Positions 1 through 8,813 of a stretch of 64,000 nucleotides of DNA are shown piece after piece. The stretch's first letter is position 1; the number at the start of each line of letters is the position of its first letter. Both the position numbers and the translations under genes were made by a program. Source of the DNA: an uncultured Granulosicoccaceae bacterium. Its GTDB lineage: Bacteria; Pseudomonadota; Gammaproteobacteria; Granulosicoccales; Granulosicoccaceae. The stretch is from positions 1-64,000 of the forward strand of contig CALGKA010000013.1 of the NCBI GenBank assembly GCA_937927895.1, in the 5' to 3' direction. The notes beneath the pieces are model-generated. The model was given only the letters and a program-made list of their open reading frames with translations, did not search any database and was not told the DNA's origin.

Positions 1-80
1 CGCTTAACACCTTGAGCTACTGCATCATCAAAACTTTTAGTCGAAGACGCGATAACTTCCGTAACCTTTGCTACTGACAT
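1..80 (-). CDS. Dodecin family flavin-binding protein (N-terminal part only)
   Basis: Only the first 26 codons are inside the window; the gene runs off the left edge on the minus strand. The start reads MSVAKVTEVIASSTKSFDDA, which matches the opening of dodecins, small proteins of about 70 residues that assemble into hollow dodecamers and store flavin or CoA. The family identity comes from this N-terminus alone, because the residues that stack on the flavin lie outside the window. It is divergent from the C-S lyase gene at 207, with about 125 bases of shared upstream region. Confidence 0.75.
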   Translation of the reverse strand, partial: MSVAKVTEVIASSTKSFDDAVAQGVK

Positions 81-206
81 TTTTAATTCTCTTGTTAATC
101 AAATGGTTTATAAATAGGATTGAACAACGCACGATCATGCATAGTGATTGACAACTAATAATAACCGAAGTTCAGTCGCACGCTCGCACTGAATGAAGGC
201 AAATAA

Positions 207-1400
207 ATGAAAAATTCACAGTTTGACACCTTCATAGATCGACGCCAGAGCGCGTCTATCAAATGGCAAAAGTTTGACAAAGATGTTATTCCAATGTGGG
301 TTGCAGATATGGAGTTCGCAACTCCCACGGTAGTTACCGACGCTTTAAAAACCAGAATAGATCACCCTATCTTTGGCTATACCTCTGCCCCTGAAACGCT
401 AGTGCAGAGCGTGGCAGATTATACTGCCAATCGCCATGGCTGGACGATAGACACGAAACAACTTTGCTGGATACCTGGCGTACTATCTGCCCTCACGGCT
501 GCCTGCAATATTTCCGCGCGCGCGCGCAATAGTGCATCTGGCAACTTAAGTAGTAGCGATGAGATAATCGTCTTTCCACCGGTTTATCATCCGCTCTTAG
601 AAATACCAGTAAAGACCGGTAAAACCAGAGTCGATGTTCCGATGGTTTATACCGAGGGACATGACAACACCGGTAGTTGGAATATCGACTTTGAGTTATT
701 GGAATCATCGATCAGTGACAACACGGTCGCGATACTACTTTCAAGCCCACACAATCCAATGGGTAAAATGTTTAGCACCAGCGAACTAAATAAGCTTGCG
801 AGCCTAAGTGCTGAAAACAATATTATGGTTATCTCCGATGAGATCCATTGCGATCTTATTCTCCACGATAGCAACAAACATGTTCCAACAGCGGTAGCTG
901 CTGCAGAACATTATGAGTCGGTGATTACTATTATGTCTCCGAGTAAAACGTTTAATGTGGCGGGTGCAAATTGCACCTTTGTGCACATACCTAACCCCGA
1001 ATGGCACGCACTTTTTCAAGCGGAAGCACACTACACGGTTCCACACGTACCTACGTTCTCATACACAGTAGCAGAGGCGGCTTATTCAAAAGGTTGGCAA
1101 TGGCATAGTGAACTCATTGAATACCTCAGGAGTAACCATGACTACCTACACACTGCCATAAACGATATAGATGGATTATCAATGGATCGCCTTGAAGCGA
1201 CCTATTTAGCGTGGATAGATACCCGGGAACTCAAGATTGATAACGACAAAACTAATGATTTTTTTGCACACGCGGGAGTCGGGTTATCACCCGGTAGTCA
1301 ATTTGGCGACAACAACTTCCAGCGTTTAAATTTTGCCTGCAGCCGGCAACAGCTGGAAGAAGGCGTTAAACGCATGCGAGTAGCAATTGCAAACTTATAA
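207..1400 (+). CDS. patB: MalY/PatB-type PLP-dependent C-S lyase (cystathionine beta-lyase-like aminotransferase)
   Basis: Fold-type I PLP enzyme of 397 residues, close to the usual 390 of MalY/PatB. Visible motifs are VIPMWVADMEF near residue 28, SSPHNPMG at about 179, DEIHCDL at 211 (aspartate contacting the PLP pyridine nitrogen) and MSPSKTFNVAG with the PLP-binding lysine at about 247. Family members cleave the C-S bond of cystathionine or cysteine conjugates to give a thiol, pyruvate and ammonia. The ATG at 207 follows a GAAGG-like ribosome site. It converges with the Nudix gene, with only 2 bases between stop codons. The physiological substrate cannot be read from the sequence. Confidence 0.85.
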   Translation: MKNSQFDTFIDRRQSASIKWQKFDKDVIPMWVADMEFATPTVVTDALKTRIDHPIFGYTSAPETLVQSVADYTANRHGWTIDTKQLCWIPGVLSALTAACNISARARNSASGNLSSSDEIIVFPPVYHPLLEIPVKTGKTRVDVPMVYTEGHDNTGSWNIDFELLESSISDNTVAILLSSPHNPMGKMFSTSELNKLASLSAENNIMVISDEIHCDLILHDSNKHVPTAVAAAEHYESVITIMSPSKTFNVAGANCTFVHIPNPEWHALFQAEAHYTVPHVPTFSYTVAEAAYSKGWQWHSELIEYLRSNHDYLHTAINDIDGLSMDRLEATYLAWIDTRELKIDNDKTNDFFAHAGVGLSPGSQFGDNNFQRLNFACSRQQLEEGVKRMRVAIANL

Positions 1401-1402
1401 AA

Positions 1403-2023
1403 CTAGTCCAGTATTAACTCACCGGTATAAAGCGCCTTAAGCAATGATACTGTCATACGCGCAGAGGCACCCCACAAGAGTTCATTATCGAATTTTTCAT
1501 AATAAACGACTTTTAAGGCGACTTTTAAGTCACCCTTGGTGAATGTTTTTTCACGCACTGTTGAGTTCGCCTGAGTTGCCAACCACTTGAGCGGTATTGA
1601 AAATATTCGACTGACCTCATCGGGCTGCGCCTGATACGAATAAGGCCACGGCACAATCCCAACCACAGGCGTTACAACGTAATCGCTGCCAGTACGATAC
1701 TCTGGTAGCACATGCACAACATTCACATCTTTGGCATTGAGGCCGATTTCCTCGTGCGCTTCACGCAGCGCGACAGAGGTGGCATCAGTATCAATGGGGT
1801 CACGCCTGCCACCGGGAAAAGCCACCTGACCACTATGCTGGTCGCGCTCATTAACCACACGGCGAATAAACAGCACATGCCATTCCTCAGCGTCACGATA
1901 AAGAGGGATCAATACCGACGCCTCTTTCGGCTTTTTTGGCTCCGGTAGCAGATTATCAGGCACGTCAGCCGCCATATGGTAACCAGAAACGGCAACTACC
2001 CAATGCAGTGAAGGATCATTCAT
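1403..2023 (-). CDS. Nudix hydrolase, CoA pyrophosphatase type (NudL/YeaB-like)
   Basis: A full Nudix box is present from about residue 71: it begins GGRRDPIDTDATSVALREA and continues HEEIGL, so the REXXEE metal-binding helix is intact. The upstream VLIPLYRDAEEWHVLFIRR and QVAFPGG segments fit the CoA-diphosphatase branch, which cleaves CoA and acyl-CoA to phosphopantetheine and 3',5'-ADP. I place the start at the ATG at 2023 (MNDPSLHW) rather than the TTG four codons upstream. Length of about 206 residues is normal for the family. The CoA assignment is inference from overall resemblance; other nucleotide diphosphate substrates remain possible. Confidence 0.82.
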   Translation of the reverse strand: MNDPSLHWVVAVSGYHMAADVPDNLLPEPKKPKEASVLIPLYRDAEEWHVLFIRRVVNERDQHSGQVAFPGGRRDPIDTDATSVALREAHEEIGLNAKDVNVVHVLPEYRTGSDYVVTPVVGIVPWPYSYQAQPDEVSRIFSIPLKWLATQANSTVREKTFTKGDLKVALKVVYYEKFDNELLWGASARMTVSLLKALYTGELILD

Positions 2024-2113
2024 CAATAAATACAAAAGTTGGCACGAATTACGCGAGTCTGGAGGGCTATAAACAACAATCTAGCATAGCCGAAAACAGC
2101 ACGACAGCGAACC

Positions 2114-3496
2114 ATGAGCTTAGCCAAAAAAATCACAGCACCGGCAGCATCCAACCCAGGTAACGACTATAGTGGTCACCTGCGCGTCCTTATTGCCGAG
2201 CAGGAACAAGCAGTGCGCGATGCACTGGTTGACCGGGTAGAGAAAAGCTTAGGCATAACTGCCGATGCTGTAAACACCGCAACCGCCGTTAGAAAGTTAA
2301 TTGAAGAACATGGCAGTGAGTTTGTTCTGGCGGTAGTTGATACCCGCCTCCCGGACGCCCCCAATGGCGAAGTACTGGATACACTCACACAACATTCAAT
2401 ACCAACGATTGCGATCTCATCGAAAGTGACAGAAGAGATTGCGGATCGATTGCTAGACAAACATATTGTTGATTGCGTTTTAAAACGCAACGATGAAGAC
2501 ATAGAATTGCTCGCTGATATCGTGCAACAGACACTATGCAACCCACAACGAAAAATCTTGTGCTATAGCCAGAACGATTTTGATCGTAAGAAGATCCGTC
2601 AGATGTTAGATATTCATCGCTACACGGTGATTGATGTTCGCAACAAAGCCGACATACGCCGACAGCTGAATGATCACAAAGATATCTCCTTACTGATTAT
2701 GGATCAAAGCACTCTGCAATCCAACGCGATAGAAACCATAAGCGAATTAAGAGAATACTATCGCCGCGAAGACCTGGCCATTGCGGCAGTTTGCGAACAG
2801 GAAGACCAACGCTTAAGTGCAAAACTTCTACGCGCCGGTGCCAATGATGTTATTCGACAACCTATGGCCACTGATGAATTCTATTATCGAATTAAGCAAT
2901 GTGTTGAATCTGTCGAGCGCGTGCGCGAAATAAAATACTCTGCCACCCGTGATGTACTTACTGGAACCTACAACCGCGACTATCTTTTCGATGTCGGGGA
3001 AAAACTATATGCCAGTGCCAAACGCGGCGATATAAGACTCACCATGGCAGTGATCGAAATAGATAACTTCGAACAAATCACCACCAGACATGGCGTTAAA
3101 ACAAGTAACGCGGTACTCGAGGCACTCGCCCCCAAATTAATGGATGAACTACGCCAAAACGATATACTGGCACGTTACGACGCTTCTAAGTTTATTTGCC
3201 TTGCGAATAATGTCGGTGAACACAATGCTATTATGGTGTTTGAGCGCATTCGACAACTAGTTAACAAAACTAAAGTAGAATACCCAATGGGCACACTGTC
3301 AATTAGCTGCAGTATTGGCGCGTCTACCAATCTTGATGAATCTTTCCTTGATATGATCAGCAACGCTCAGGGTGCGCTTCAAGCAGCGATTGATAACGGC
3401 AAGAATTGCGTTATTGTTACAGGCGATATTGCAGGAAATGTTTTAGAAAATGACAACTCAGCTGACACTGAAAGCACTACAACAGACGATTCTTAA
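2114..3496 (+). CDS. Double receiver-domain protein with degenerate GGDEF domain
   Basis: 460 residues. A receiver-like domain spans roughly 22-140 (possible phosphoacceptor Asp76 in VVDTRLPD), a second about 146-265 (Asp197 in LLIMDQS), and a GGDEF-family domain begins at about 277 (ATRDVLTGTYNRDYL). The signature loop reads RYDASKF at 354-360 where an active diguanylate cyclase has RYGGDEF, so three of the residues that bind GTP and metal are lost. It therefore probably does not make c-di-GMP and may act as a sensor, scaffold or dead-end receiver. The EIDNFEQI strand typical of the fold is retained. Its last 20 bases overlap the convergent gene at 3477. No output partner lies beside it. Confidence 0.8.
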   Translation: MSLAKKITAPAASNPGNDYSGHLRVLIAEQEQAVRDALVDRVEKSLGITADAVNTATAVRKLIEEHGSEFVLAVVDTRLPDAPNGEVLDTLTQHSIPTIAISSKVTEEIADRLLDKHIVDCVLKRNDEDIELLADIVQQTLCNPQRKILCYSQNDFDRKKIRQMLDIHRYTVIDVRNKADIRRQLNDHKDISLLIMDQSTLQSNAIETISELREYYRREDLAIAAVCEQEDQRLSAKLLRAGANDVIRQPMATDEFYYRIKQCVESVERVREIKYSATRDVLTGTYNRDYLFDVGEKLYASAKRGDIRLTMAVIEIDNFEQITTRHGVKTSNAVLEALAPKLMDELRQNDILARYDASKFICLANNVGEHNAIMVFERIRQLVNKTKVEYPMGTLSISCSIGASTNLDESFLDMISNAQGALQAAIDNGKNCVIVTGDIAGNVLENDNSADTESTTTDDS

Positions 3497-3656
3497 CAGC
3501 ACTGCAACGCTCACACTTATACACAGTGACAAGCTTACCGCTTTTTACATCAAACTTTTTGTCAGTTTGCACTTTCCACTTGTGGTGATTGTTAGCACAC
3601 AAGGTTCTACCTTTTGATGTCGCTTTCTTTTTATTAAATTGCAGAATATCAGCCAT
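3477..3656 (-). CDS. Small zinc-ribbon-like protein of unknown function
   Basis: 59 residues starting MADILQFNKKKATSKGRTLC. The ATG at 3656 is preferred to a start 19 codons upstream because the upstream residues look like non-coding sequence. Paired Cys/His residues (LCANNHH and later CERC) could bind one zinc, and the protein is rich in lysine. Similar short basic proteins are annotated as hypothetical in gammaproteobacteria; I know of no function. The gene converges on and overlaps the receiver-GGDEF gene by 20 bases at the 3' end. Confidence 0.6.
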   Translation of the reverse strand: MADILQFNKKKATSKGRTLCANNHHKWKVQTDKKFDVKSGKLVTVYKCERCSAVKNRLL

Positions 3657-3867
3657 TAACTCTATGCCATTATCTTGTCGGTTTGCCGATTGGTACCTAT
3701 AACAAAGATACACCAGCAGCTTTATTTGTGATGTTTAACCATCCAGAATCCAGACGTATCTCTATTTTTATACTTACACAGCCTCACAGATATTGCAGAA
3801 CAGCCAATATCACGTTACCTTGATCCTGCGTTTGATGGACCATTTTAGTAATGTAAGGGGAATCACT

Positions 3868-4296
3868 ATGAATACTGTAACCCAATTACTCGCCGGGAAG
3901 AGTTCAGTGGTCTGGACTATAGAGGCAGACCTACCGGTACTAGATGCCATAACACTTATGGCTGAAAAAGAAATTGGCGCTCTGCTGGTAACCAATGATA
4001 CCGGGCTTGTCGGTATTATTTCAGAACGCGACTACGCCCGTAAGGTCATCCTCCGCAATCGGTCATCACGGGAAACACCAGTATCAGAAATTATGTCTAG
4101 TAATGTCGTAAGCGTAGGCCCAGATGACACCATCAACACCTGTATGGAGCTCATGACAAAACATAAAATTCGTCACCTGCCAGTACTTGAAAGGGGCAGT
4201 ATCACTGGCATGCTTTCGATGGGCGATCTAGTCAAAGCGATTATTGCCGAGCAACAACAAACCATCAAGCACCTGGAAGGCTACATAATGAGCTAA
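3868..4296 (+). CDS. CBS-domain pair protein
   Basis: 142 residues from the ATG at 3868, which follows a GTAAGGGGAA ribosome site at the right distance; the frame is open 25 codons further up, but that part is not family-like. The protein consists of two CBS motifs in tandem (about 10-70 and 75-135), with GLVGIISERDYARKV ending the first and GMLSMGDLVKAII ending the second. CBS pairs bind adenine nucleotides and usually tune another protein. No enzyme or channel domain is attached, so its partner is unknown. The neighbouring permease at 4551 is separated by about 250 bases and need not be linked. Confidence 0.85.
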   Translation: MNTVTQLLAGKSSVVWTIEADLPVLDAITLMAEKEIGALLVTNDTGLVGIISERDYARKVILRNRSSRETPVSEIMSSNVVSVGPDDTINTCMELMTKHKIRHLPVLERGSITGMLSMGDLVKAIIAEQQQTIKHLEGYIMS

Positions 4297-4311
4297 ACGC
4301 AATTGTTTAGC
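4292..4311 (+). terminator. Weak hairpin after the CBS gene
   Basis: GCTAAAC and GTTTAGC form a 7-pair stem around a GCAATT loop, overlapping the last codons and stop of the CBS gene. There is no good T-run behind it, so it may be an mRNA 3'-end stabiliser rather than a terminator. A second ATTGTTTAGCCTT copy follows directly. Confidence 0.35.
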
Positions 4312-4550
4312 CTTCGATTGTTTAGCCTTACTTGAGCAGCCCTAGTCTGGTTTGCTCCTTAATACTACCCGATATTAGTGCACTCTAACCCTGCCATTCG
4401 TGATCTTTGGAACAAACTATCCAAACTGGCGTTATAATCAGCCTCTATTAACAACCTATGAGTGGGTTGTGCATTAATTCATGTCCTTAAAATTTCAAAC
4501 ATGATGTTTTTCGATAGCCTGTTAGTCAATTCGTCCTATTGGAACTATCC

Positions 4551-6329
4551 ATGAGTCAGCCGCAGATCCTCATCACCGGCATTTTGTTTATCACCTTGAT
4601 ATTGTTTGCCTGGGGTAAATACCGACACGATATCGTTGCTATATTTTGTCTAGTGATGGCAGTGGTCGCCGGGGTGGTGCCCTCTGAAGATGCCTTCAGC
4701 GGCTTTGGTCATGCCGCCGTTATAACGGTGGCCGCGGTTTTGATTATAAGCCATGCGTTAAAAAACGCAGGTGTGGTCAATGTGATCGCATCTTATTTAA
4801 CGCCCTATACCAGCAACATATATATTCACATAGCATCTCTTACAGCCGTTGTTACTGTGGCTTCTGCTTTCATGAATAATGTTGGTGCTCTGGCACTGAT
4901 GTTACCAGTGGCCATCGCCACTGCAAATCAAGCCAATCGCTCACCAGCCCTGGTACTAATGCCATTGGCCTTCGGTAGTATTTTAGGTGGCATGACCACA
5001 TTAATTGGTACACCGCCAAATATCATTATTGCAAGTTATCGTGCAGAAGTTAGTGGCCAGCCGTTTTCAATGTTTGATTTTAGCCCGGTGGGTTTTTTCG
5101 TGGCGATTGTAGGCTTGGCATTTATTACACTTATTGGCTGGCGTTTAATACCAACCGACAGAAGCAGCAAAGATGGTTCAAAAGCCTTATTTGAAATTTC
5201 ACACTACTTAACTGAGATTGAAATCAAAGAGGGCTCAGAACTTATAGGGGAATTATTAAGAGACACTGAAACTTTTCAGTCTGATCAGATAGATATTGTC
5301 GGCATGGCACAAAGAAACGGCTTTGCGCGCCCCATACCTTTGCAATATAGATTTGCCGAAGGTGACATCTTATTGGTCCAGGGTGATCCCCCGCTTTTAC
5401 AATCAATAGTAGAAGAAAATGGCTTAGCGCTACTAACCACTGCTTCTGGCAGCTTTGTACAACCGCAGTCAGAAAATGAGATTATGCTCGAAGGTGTAGT
5501 TGGGCAAACATCACCACTGGTTGATCGCAGTGTTGAATACCTTAGAATTCAAGCAAAGCGCACACTAGCACTGGTTGGTATAGCTCGAAACGGTGAAGCC
5601 ATAAAAACGCGCTTGAAGCGCCAGCGCTTCAAAGCAGGTGATGTACTACTATTATTCGGTGATGCAGACACCATAGACCAACGATTCCATGAGCTAGGTT
5701 TATGGCCGCTTGCAAAAAGACCATTGTCTCTTAACCGACAACGCAAAGTGATACCAGCGTTATTAGTATTTGCAGGCGCTATCGCTATGGGTGTTGCAGG
5801 CTTTGTCACACTGCCCATCGCGTTTTTAATTGCGATCGGAATTTTCATATTAATGAAAATTATTTCTGTACGTGAAATTTACGATGAAATTGACTGGCCC
5901 GTTATTGTACTACTAGGCGCTATGATTCCTGTTGGTCGTGCACTTGAAAGCACCGGCACTACTAACTGGATGGCAAACGGCATCTTGCAAGTCACTGAAG
6001 GCTTACCGGCCGTTGCATTATTGACAATGATTCTTGTTGTAACCATGTTTCTTTCAGACATCATTAACAATGCTGCTACTGCACTGGTAATGGCCCCGAT
6101 CGGTGTAGCGATTGCTACCTCTCTTGGTGTCAGCAGTGATGCGTTCTTAATGGCCGTTGCAGTAGGTGCATCATGTGCGTTTCTAACGCCTATTGGGCAT
6201 CAATCGAACACATTGGTAATGGGCCCTGGTGGTTATCACTTTGGTGATTACTGGCGCATGGGCTTACCACTTGAAATTATGATTGTCGCCATTTCGGTTC
6301 CACTTCTATTAATAGTCTGGCCACTTTAA
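4551..6329 (+). CDS. SLC13/DASS-type permease with two central RCK_C (TrkA-C) domains
   Basis: 592-residue inner-membrane protein with N-terminal membrane helices (about 1-200), two soluble TrkA-C-like domains (about 205-375, each ending with a GDxLLxxGD-like strand) and C-terminal helices (about 390-590). This arrangement is typical of SLC13-like permeases for sulfate, dicarboxylates or sodium-coupled anions. Two characteristic motif regions are visible: GGMTTLIGTPPNIII in the first half and LTPIGHQSNTLVMGPGGY in the second. I chose the ATG at 4551; an in-frame TTG lies 12 bases upstream. Substrate is not predictable here. A strong bidirectional terminator follows. Confidence 0.85.
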   Translation: MSQPQILITGILFITLILFAWGKYRHDIVAIFCLVMAVVAGVVPSEDAFSGFGHAAVITVAAVLIISHALKNAGVVNVIASYLTPYTSNIYIHIASLTAVVTVASAFMNNVGALALMLPVAIATANQANRSPALVLMPLAFGSILGGMTTLIGTPPNIIIASYRAEVSGQPFSMFDFSPVGFFVAIVGLAFITLIGWRLIPTDRSSKDGSKALFEISHYLTEIEIKEGSELIGELLRDTETFQSDQIDIVGMAQRNGFARPIPLQYRFAEGDILLVQGDPPLLQSIVEENGLALLTTASGSFVQPQSENEIMLEGVVGQTSPLVDRSVEYLRIQAKRTLALVGIARNGEAIKTRLKRQRFKAGDVLLLFGDADTIDQRFHELGLWPLAKRPLSLNRQRKVIPALLVFAGAIAMGVAGFVTLPIAFLIAIGIFILMKIISVREIYDEIDWPVIVLLGAMIPVGRALESTGTTNWMANGILQVTEGLPAVALLTMILVVTMFLSDIINNAATALVMAPIGVAIATSLGVSSDAFLMAVAVGASCAFLTPIGHQSNTLVMGPGGYHFGDYWRMGLPLEIMIVAISVPLLLIVWPL

Positions 6330-6339
6330 GACAACCAAC

Positions 6340-6368
6340 AAAAAGGCCAGCGATAAGCTGGCCTTTTT
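6340..6368. terminator. Bidirectional rho-independent terminator
   Basis: AAAAAGGCCAGC, a GATAA loop and GCTGGCCTTTTT form a clean stem with T-runs on both strands. It sits between the convergent permease (ends 6329) and OmpA lipoprotein (ends 6395) genes and can serve both. Confidence 0.9.
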
Positions 6369-6394
6369 ATGACTTGTAAAAATTACGCAGCAGC

Positions 6395-7078
6395 TTATAC
6401 CGGTGATCTAAACGCCGAGGCTTCACGTCCTTCAACAATCGGCTTTAAGAAAATCTCAACCCGACGGTTACGACTACGACCATCACTTGTAGCATTACTT
6501 GCTACAGGTGCGGTCTCACCACGGCCATCGGTTCTAGTTCGCGGTTCATCAACACCTTGGCGCGTTAGATACCCTTTCACACTAGTTGCACGCTTAAGTG
6601 AAAGCTCATGGTTGTAAGCATCAGCGCCCGTGCTGTCAGTATGGCCAACAATGTGCACTGCCGTTGATGGGTAATCAGCAAGCACACTCGCCACTTTGTT
6701 TAGACTTTGGTAGAAGCCGCGATTAATTCGCGCACTATTTACGTCAAAAGATACTTCACTACTTAGATCGAGCTTTAAGGTGTTGTCTGCAAGTCGCGAA
6801 ATCTGAATTTCATCAGCCGCCTGCTCACGACGCAACTGCGCTTCAAGCTCTTCCTGCTGCTCATCCATATATTTACCTACAGCACTACCGGCAATAGCAC
6901 CCGCAATCGCACCAACATAACGACCTTTATCATCATCAACCTGATGCCCAAGAATCGCGCCAGCCACCGCACCAACAGCAGCACCCGTCTGCGTACGGTT
7001 TATAGAACCATCAGTAGCACAAGCAGAAAGCCCGGTTGTTAAAACCGCCACCAATGCAATTTTCTTAAAAGAATTCAT
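6395..7078 (-). CDS. OmpA-family outer-membrane lipoprotein (YiaD-like)
   Basis: 227 residues. Signal peptide with lipobox TTGLSAC (Cys near residue 20), then a glycine-zipper region with repeated GAAVGAVAGA and GAIAGAIAGSAVGKYM motifs, then an OmpA C-terminal domain (about 105-215) with HIVGHTDSTG, the NHELSLKRA helix and SRNRRVEIFL. The last domain binds peptidoglycan, so the protein ties the outer membrane to the wall. I chose the ATG at 7078 because it places the signal peptide at the N-terminus. It is followed upstream by a large spacer, so it is probably a single-gene transcript. Confidence 0.88.
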   Translation of the reverse strand: MNSFKKIALVAVLTTGLSACATDGSINRTQTGAAVGAVAGAILGHQVDDDKGRYVGAIAGAIAGSAVGKYMDEQQEELEAQLRREQAADEIQISRLADNTLKLDLSSEVSFDVNSARINRGFYQSLNKVASVLADYPSTAVHIVGHTDSTGADAYNHELSLKRATSVKGYLTRQGVDEPRTRTDGRGETAPVASNATSDGRSRNRRVEIFLKPIVEGREASAFRSPV

Positions 7079-7658
7079 AATTATTACCCATTTTAATAAC
7101 GAAGGAGAATAAGCCTTCGTAGCACACCAATCTTGTACAGCGCCGCAAACCATTTATTCGAAGCTTAGTCCTCTATATCGGCAAATAGTAGCCAGCGTTA
7201 ACTAATGGTTGCTGAACAGAAATAAAAAATAGTAGATGTAAGAATCAAACCGCCACGTTGCTCAATTTCGAGCAAGCCGCCCACGAGCGTCTGTTTTGTT
7301 TTTTTTAGATCTTCCGGAGTCGGGGCAAAGCGCCAGGGACGGTGCTTTGAGCGCGATGCACATGGATGCGCATACCGCGCGACCCTTTGTTGGGTCGGGG
7401 TAGGTCGCGCCGCGGGTCAGATGATTTCAAAAAATGGCGTAGCCACCCTTTCCATAATCAACAAGGGGCAGAACATCCGCGAAAGAACACTTTTGCTTGC
7501 TTTTCGTGTTTTGAAAAGTGACTCGTAGAACCAAGGATGATTTCGAAAACCGCCATGGATGGCGCGTCGCTCAAGTCAAGCCAGTAAGTTAAGCGTAGCG
7601 AGCAAAAAAAGAAAAAGAGAGAAGCAGCCGCTGCAAGCAAAGCCCAGCGGCCAGCACC
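7079..7658. repeat. GC-rich structured intergenic region, possible dispersed repeat remnant
   Basis: This 580-base spacer separates two OmpA-family genes and has no credible gene. From about 7262 on, composition changes to GC-rich, palindrome-rich sequence: GCGCGACC (7377) pairs with GGTCGCGC (7403), CGACCC pairs with GGGTCG inside it, and ATGCGCAT is a self-complementary octamer just before. Further on, CACTTTT and AAAAGTG form an inverted repeat near 7490-7520. Paired 'catggatg' segments also recur. The style resembles the long dispersed intergenic repeats seen in many proteobacterial chromosomes, but I see no second copy in this window, so repeat status is inference. Confidence 0.4.
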
Positions 7659-8786
7659 TTACTGTTCCTGGGTCTTTATCTCAACCCGGCGATTAGCCTC
7701 ACGACCCGCTTCAGTCTTATTAGACTGACGAGGTCGGCTTTCTCCGAAGCCTATCGCAGTCAGACGGCTGATATCAATACGACCCACATTAACTAAATAG
7801 TTAGCAACTGATCCCGCACGCTTTCTAGATAACGCCATATTCGCCTTCGCAGAACCGCTGCTATCAGTATGTGCTTCAACTGATACTTCAATTTCCGGAT
7901 TCTTTTTAAGACCGGCTACGACTTTATCGAGTATTGCGATACTTTCATCCGTTAACTTAGATGCACCAGTAGCGAAGGTTACGCCTTCAAGTACACCGGT
8001 AAATGCACAACCAGAAGCGTCCACCGGGGTGCCTTCTGCGGTGTCTGCACAAAGGTCATCAGTATTTCTTACACCATCGCCGTCTCTGTCAGTTCTTACC
8101 GTTAACTTTTCAGTGCCATCCGGCGCAAGGTCAGAGTTCGATAACAAAGGTATTGCGTTACTACCACGGTAGCTGAATCTTTTAACTATGTTTAAAGTTA
8201 CCATGCGAGCATCTGAATCAAAGTTATTGAACTCAGCCCGAATTCCAAAGCCGTTAGCCATTGAGTATTCAGCACCCAAGCCGGCAGAATAGTGCCAATC
8301 ATTAACACGGTTAAACGGAATGCCTGAACCTTCGTTATTCAATTTGCCAAAGCCCAAACGGCCATAGACATTAAAGCCACGACGAGCAGCTAAAGCGTCA
8401 GCACCACCGGCACCAATCAGATACAGCAAACCACTCGCACCAAAAGTCGAGTAGTCGATACCGCCGCTTACCGTGCCGTTATCCAGCTCTGCTGTACCCA
8501 TATTTGAGTAGTAGCCTTCAACCGATAGGCGCTTGGTTATATCGCGGCCTAAAAATAATTGAATACCACTGTCAGCACTATCAGTGACGGTGTACCCGGA
8601 TGCATTCACCCGGGGTTCAATACTTGAACTACCATAACCGACCCCACCGTAGTAGTTCCCATTTAGTTCCGGAAGATTTATATCCGGCAGTTCCAATGCA
8701 CTAGCGTTTGATGCCCAAATCGCTGCAGCAGTAGCACTAGCGAGCGCTACATTGGAAATAAACGAGTTCTTAATTCGCAGGGTCAT
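7659..8786 (-). CDS. OmpA-family outer-membrane protein (beta-barrel, TSP3 linker, OmpA C-terminal domain)
   Basis: 375 residues: signal peptide ending near AIWASNASA (about 31), an eight-strand-type barrel (about 40-215, glycine and aromatic rich, starting GNYYGGVGYG), one calcium-binding thrombospondin-3 linker (TDRDGDGVRNTDD), then an OmpA peptidoglycan-binding domain (about 265-372) with EVSVEAHTDSSG, NMALSRKRA and ANRRVEIK. This is the OprF/OmpA type: a structural porin-like protein joining outer membrane and wall. ATG at 8786 follows a GGA-containing ribosome site. It is just downstream of the TSP3-repeat gene (27 bases), probably in one transcript. Confidence 0.9.
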   Translation of the reverse strand: MTLRIKNSFISNVALASATAAAIWASNASALELPDINLPELNGNYYGGVGYGSSSIEPRVNASGYTVTDSADSGIQLFLGRDITKRLSVEGYYSNMGTAELDNGTVSGGIDYSTFGASGLLYLIGAGGADALAARRGFNVYGRLGFGKLNNEGSGIPFNRVNDWHYSAGLGAEYSMANGFGIRAEFNNFDSDARMVTLNIVKRFSYRGSNAIPLLSNSDLAPDGTEKLTVRTDRDGDGVRNTDDLCADTAEGTPVDASGCAFTGVLEGVTFATGASKLTDESIAILDKVVAGLKKNPEIEVSVEAHTDSSGSAKANMALSRKRAGSVANYLVNVGRIDISRLTAIGFGESRPRQSNKTEAGREANRRVEIKTQEQ

Positions 8787-8813
8787 TACGTAATCCTTGG
8801 ATTTTATTCTGTT

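Noticed and set aside
515-527. Run of alternating CG in the C-S lyase gene, possible Z-DNA
   Set aside because: Short and fully inside a coding frame (SARAR codons), so composition of the protein explains it.
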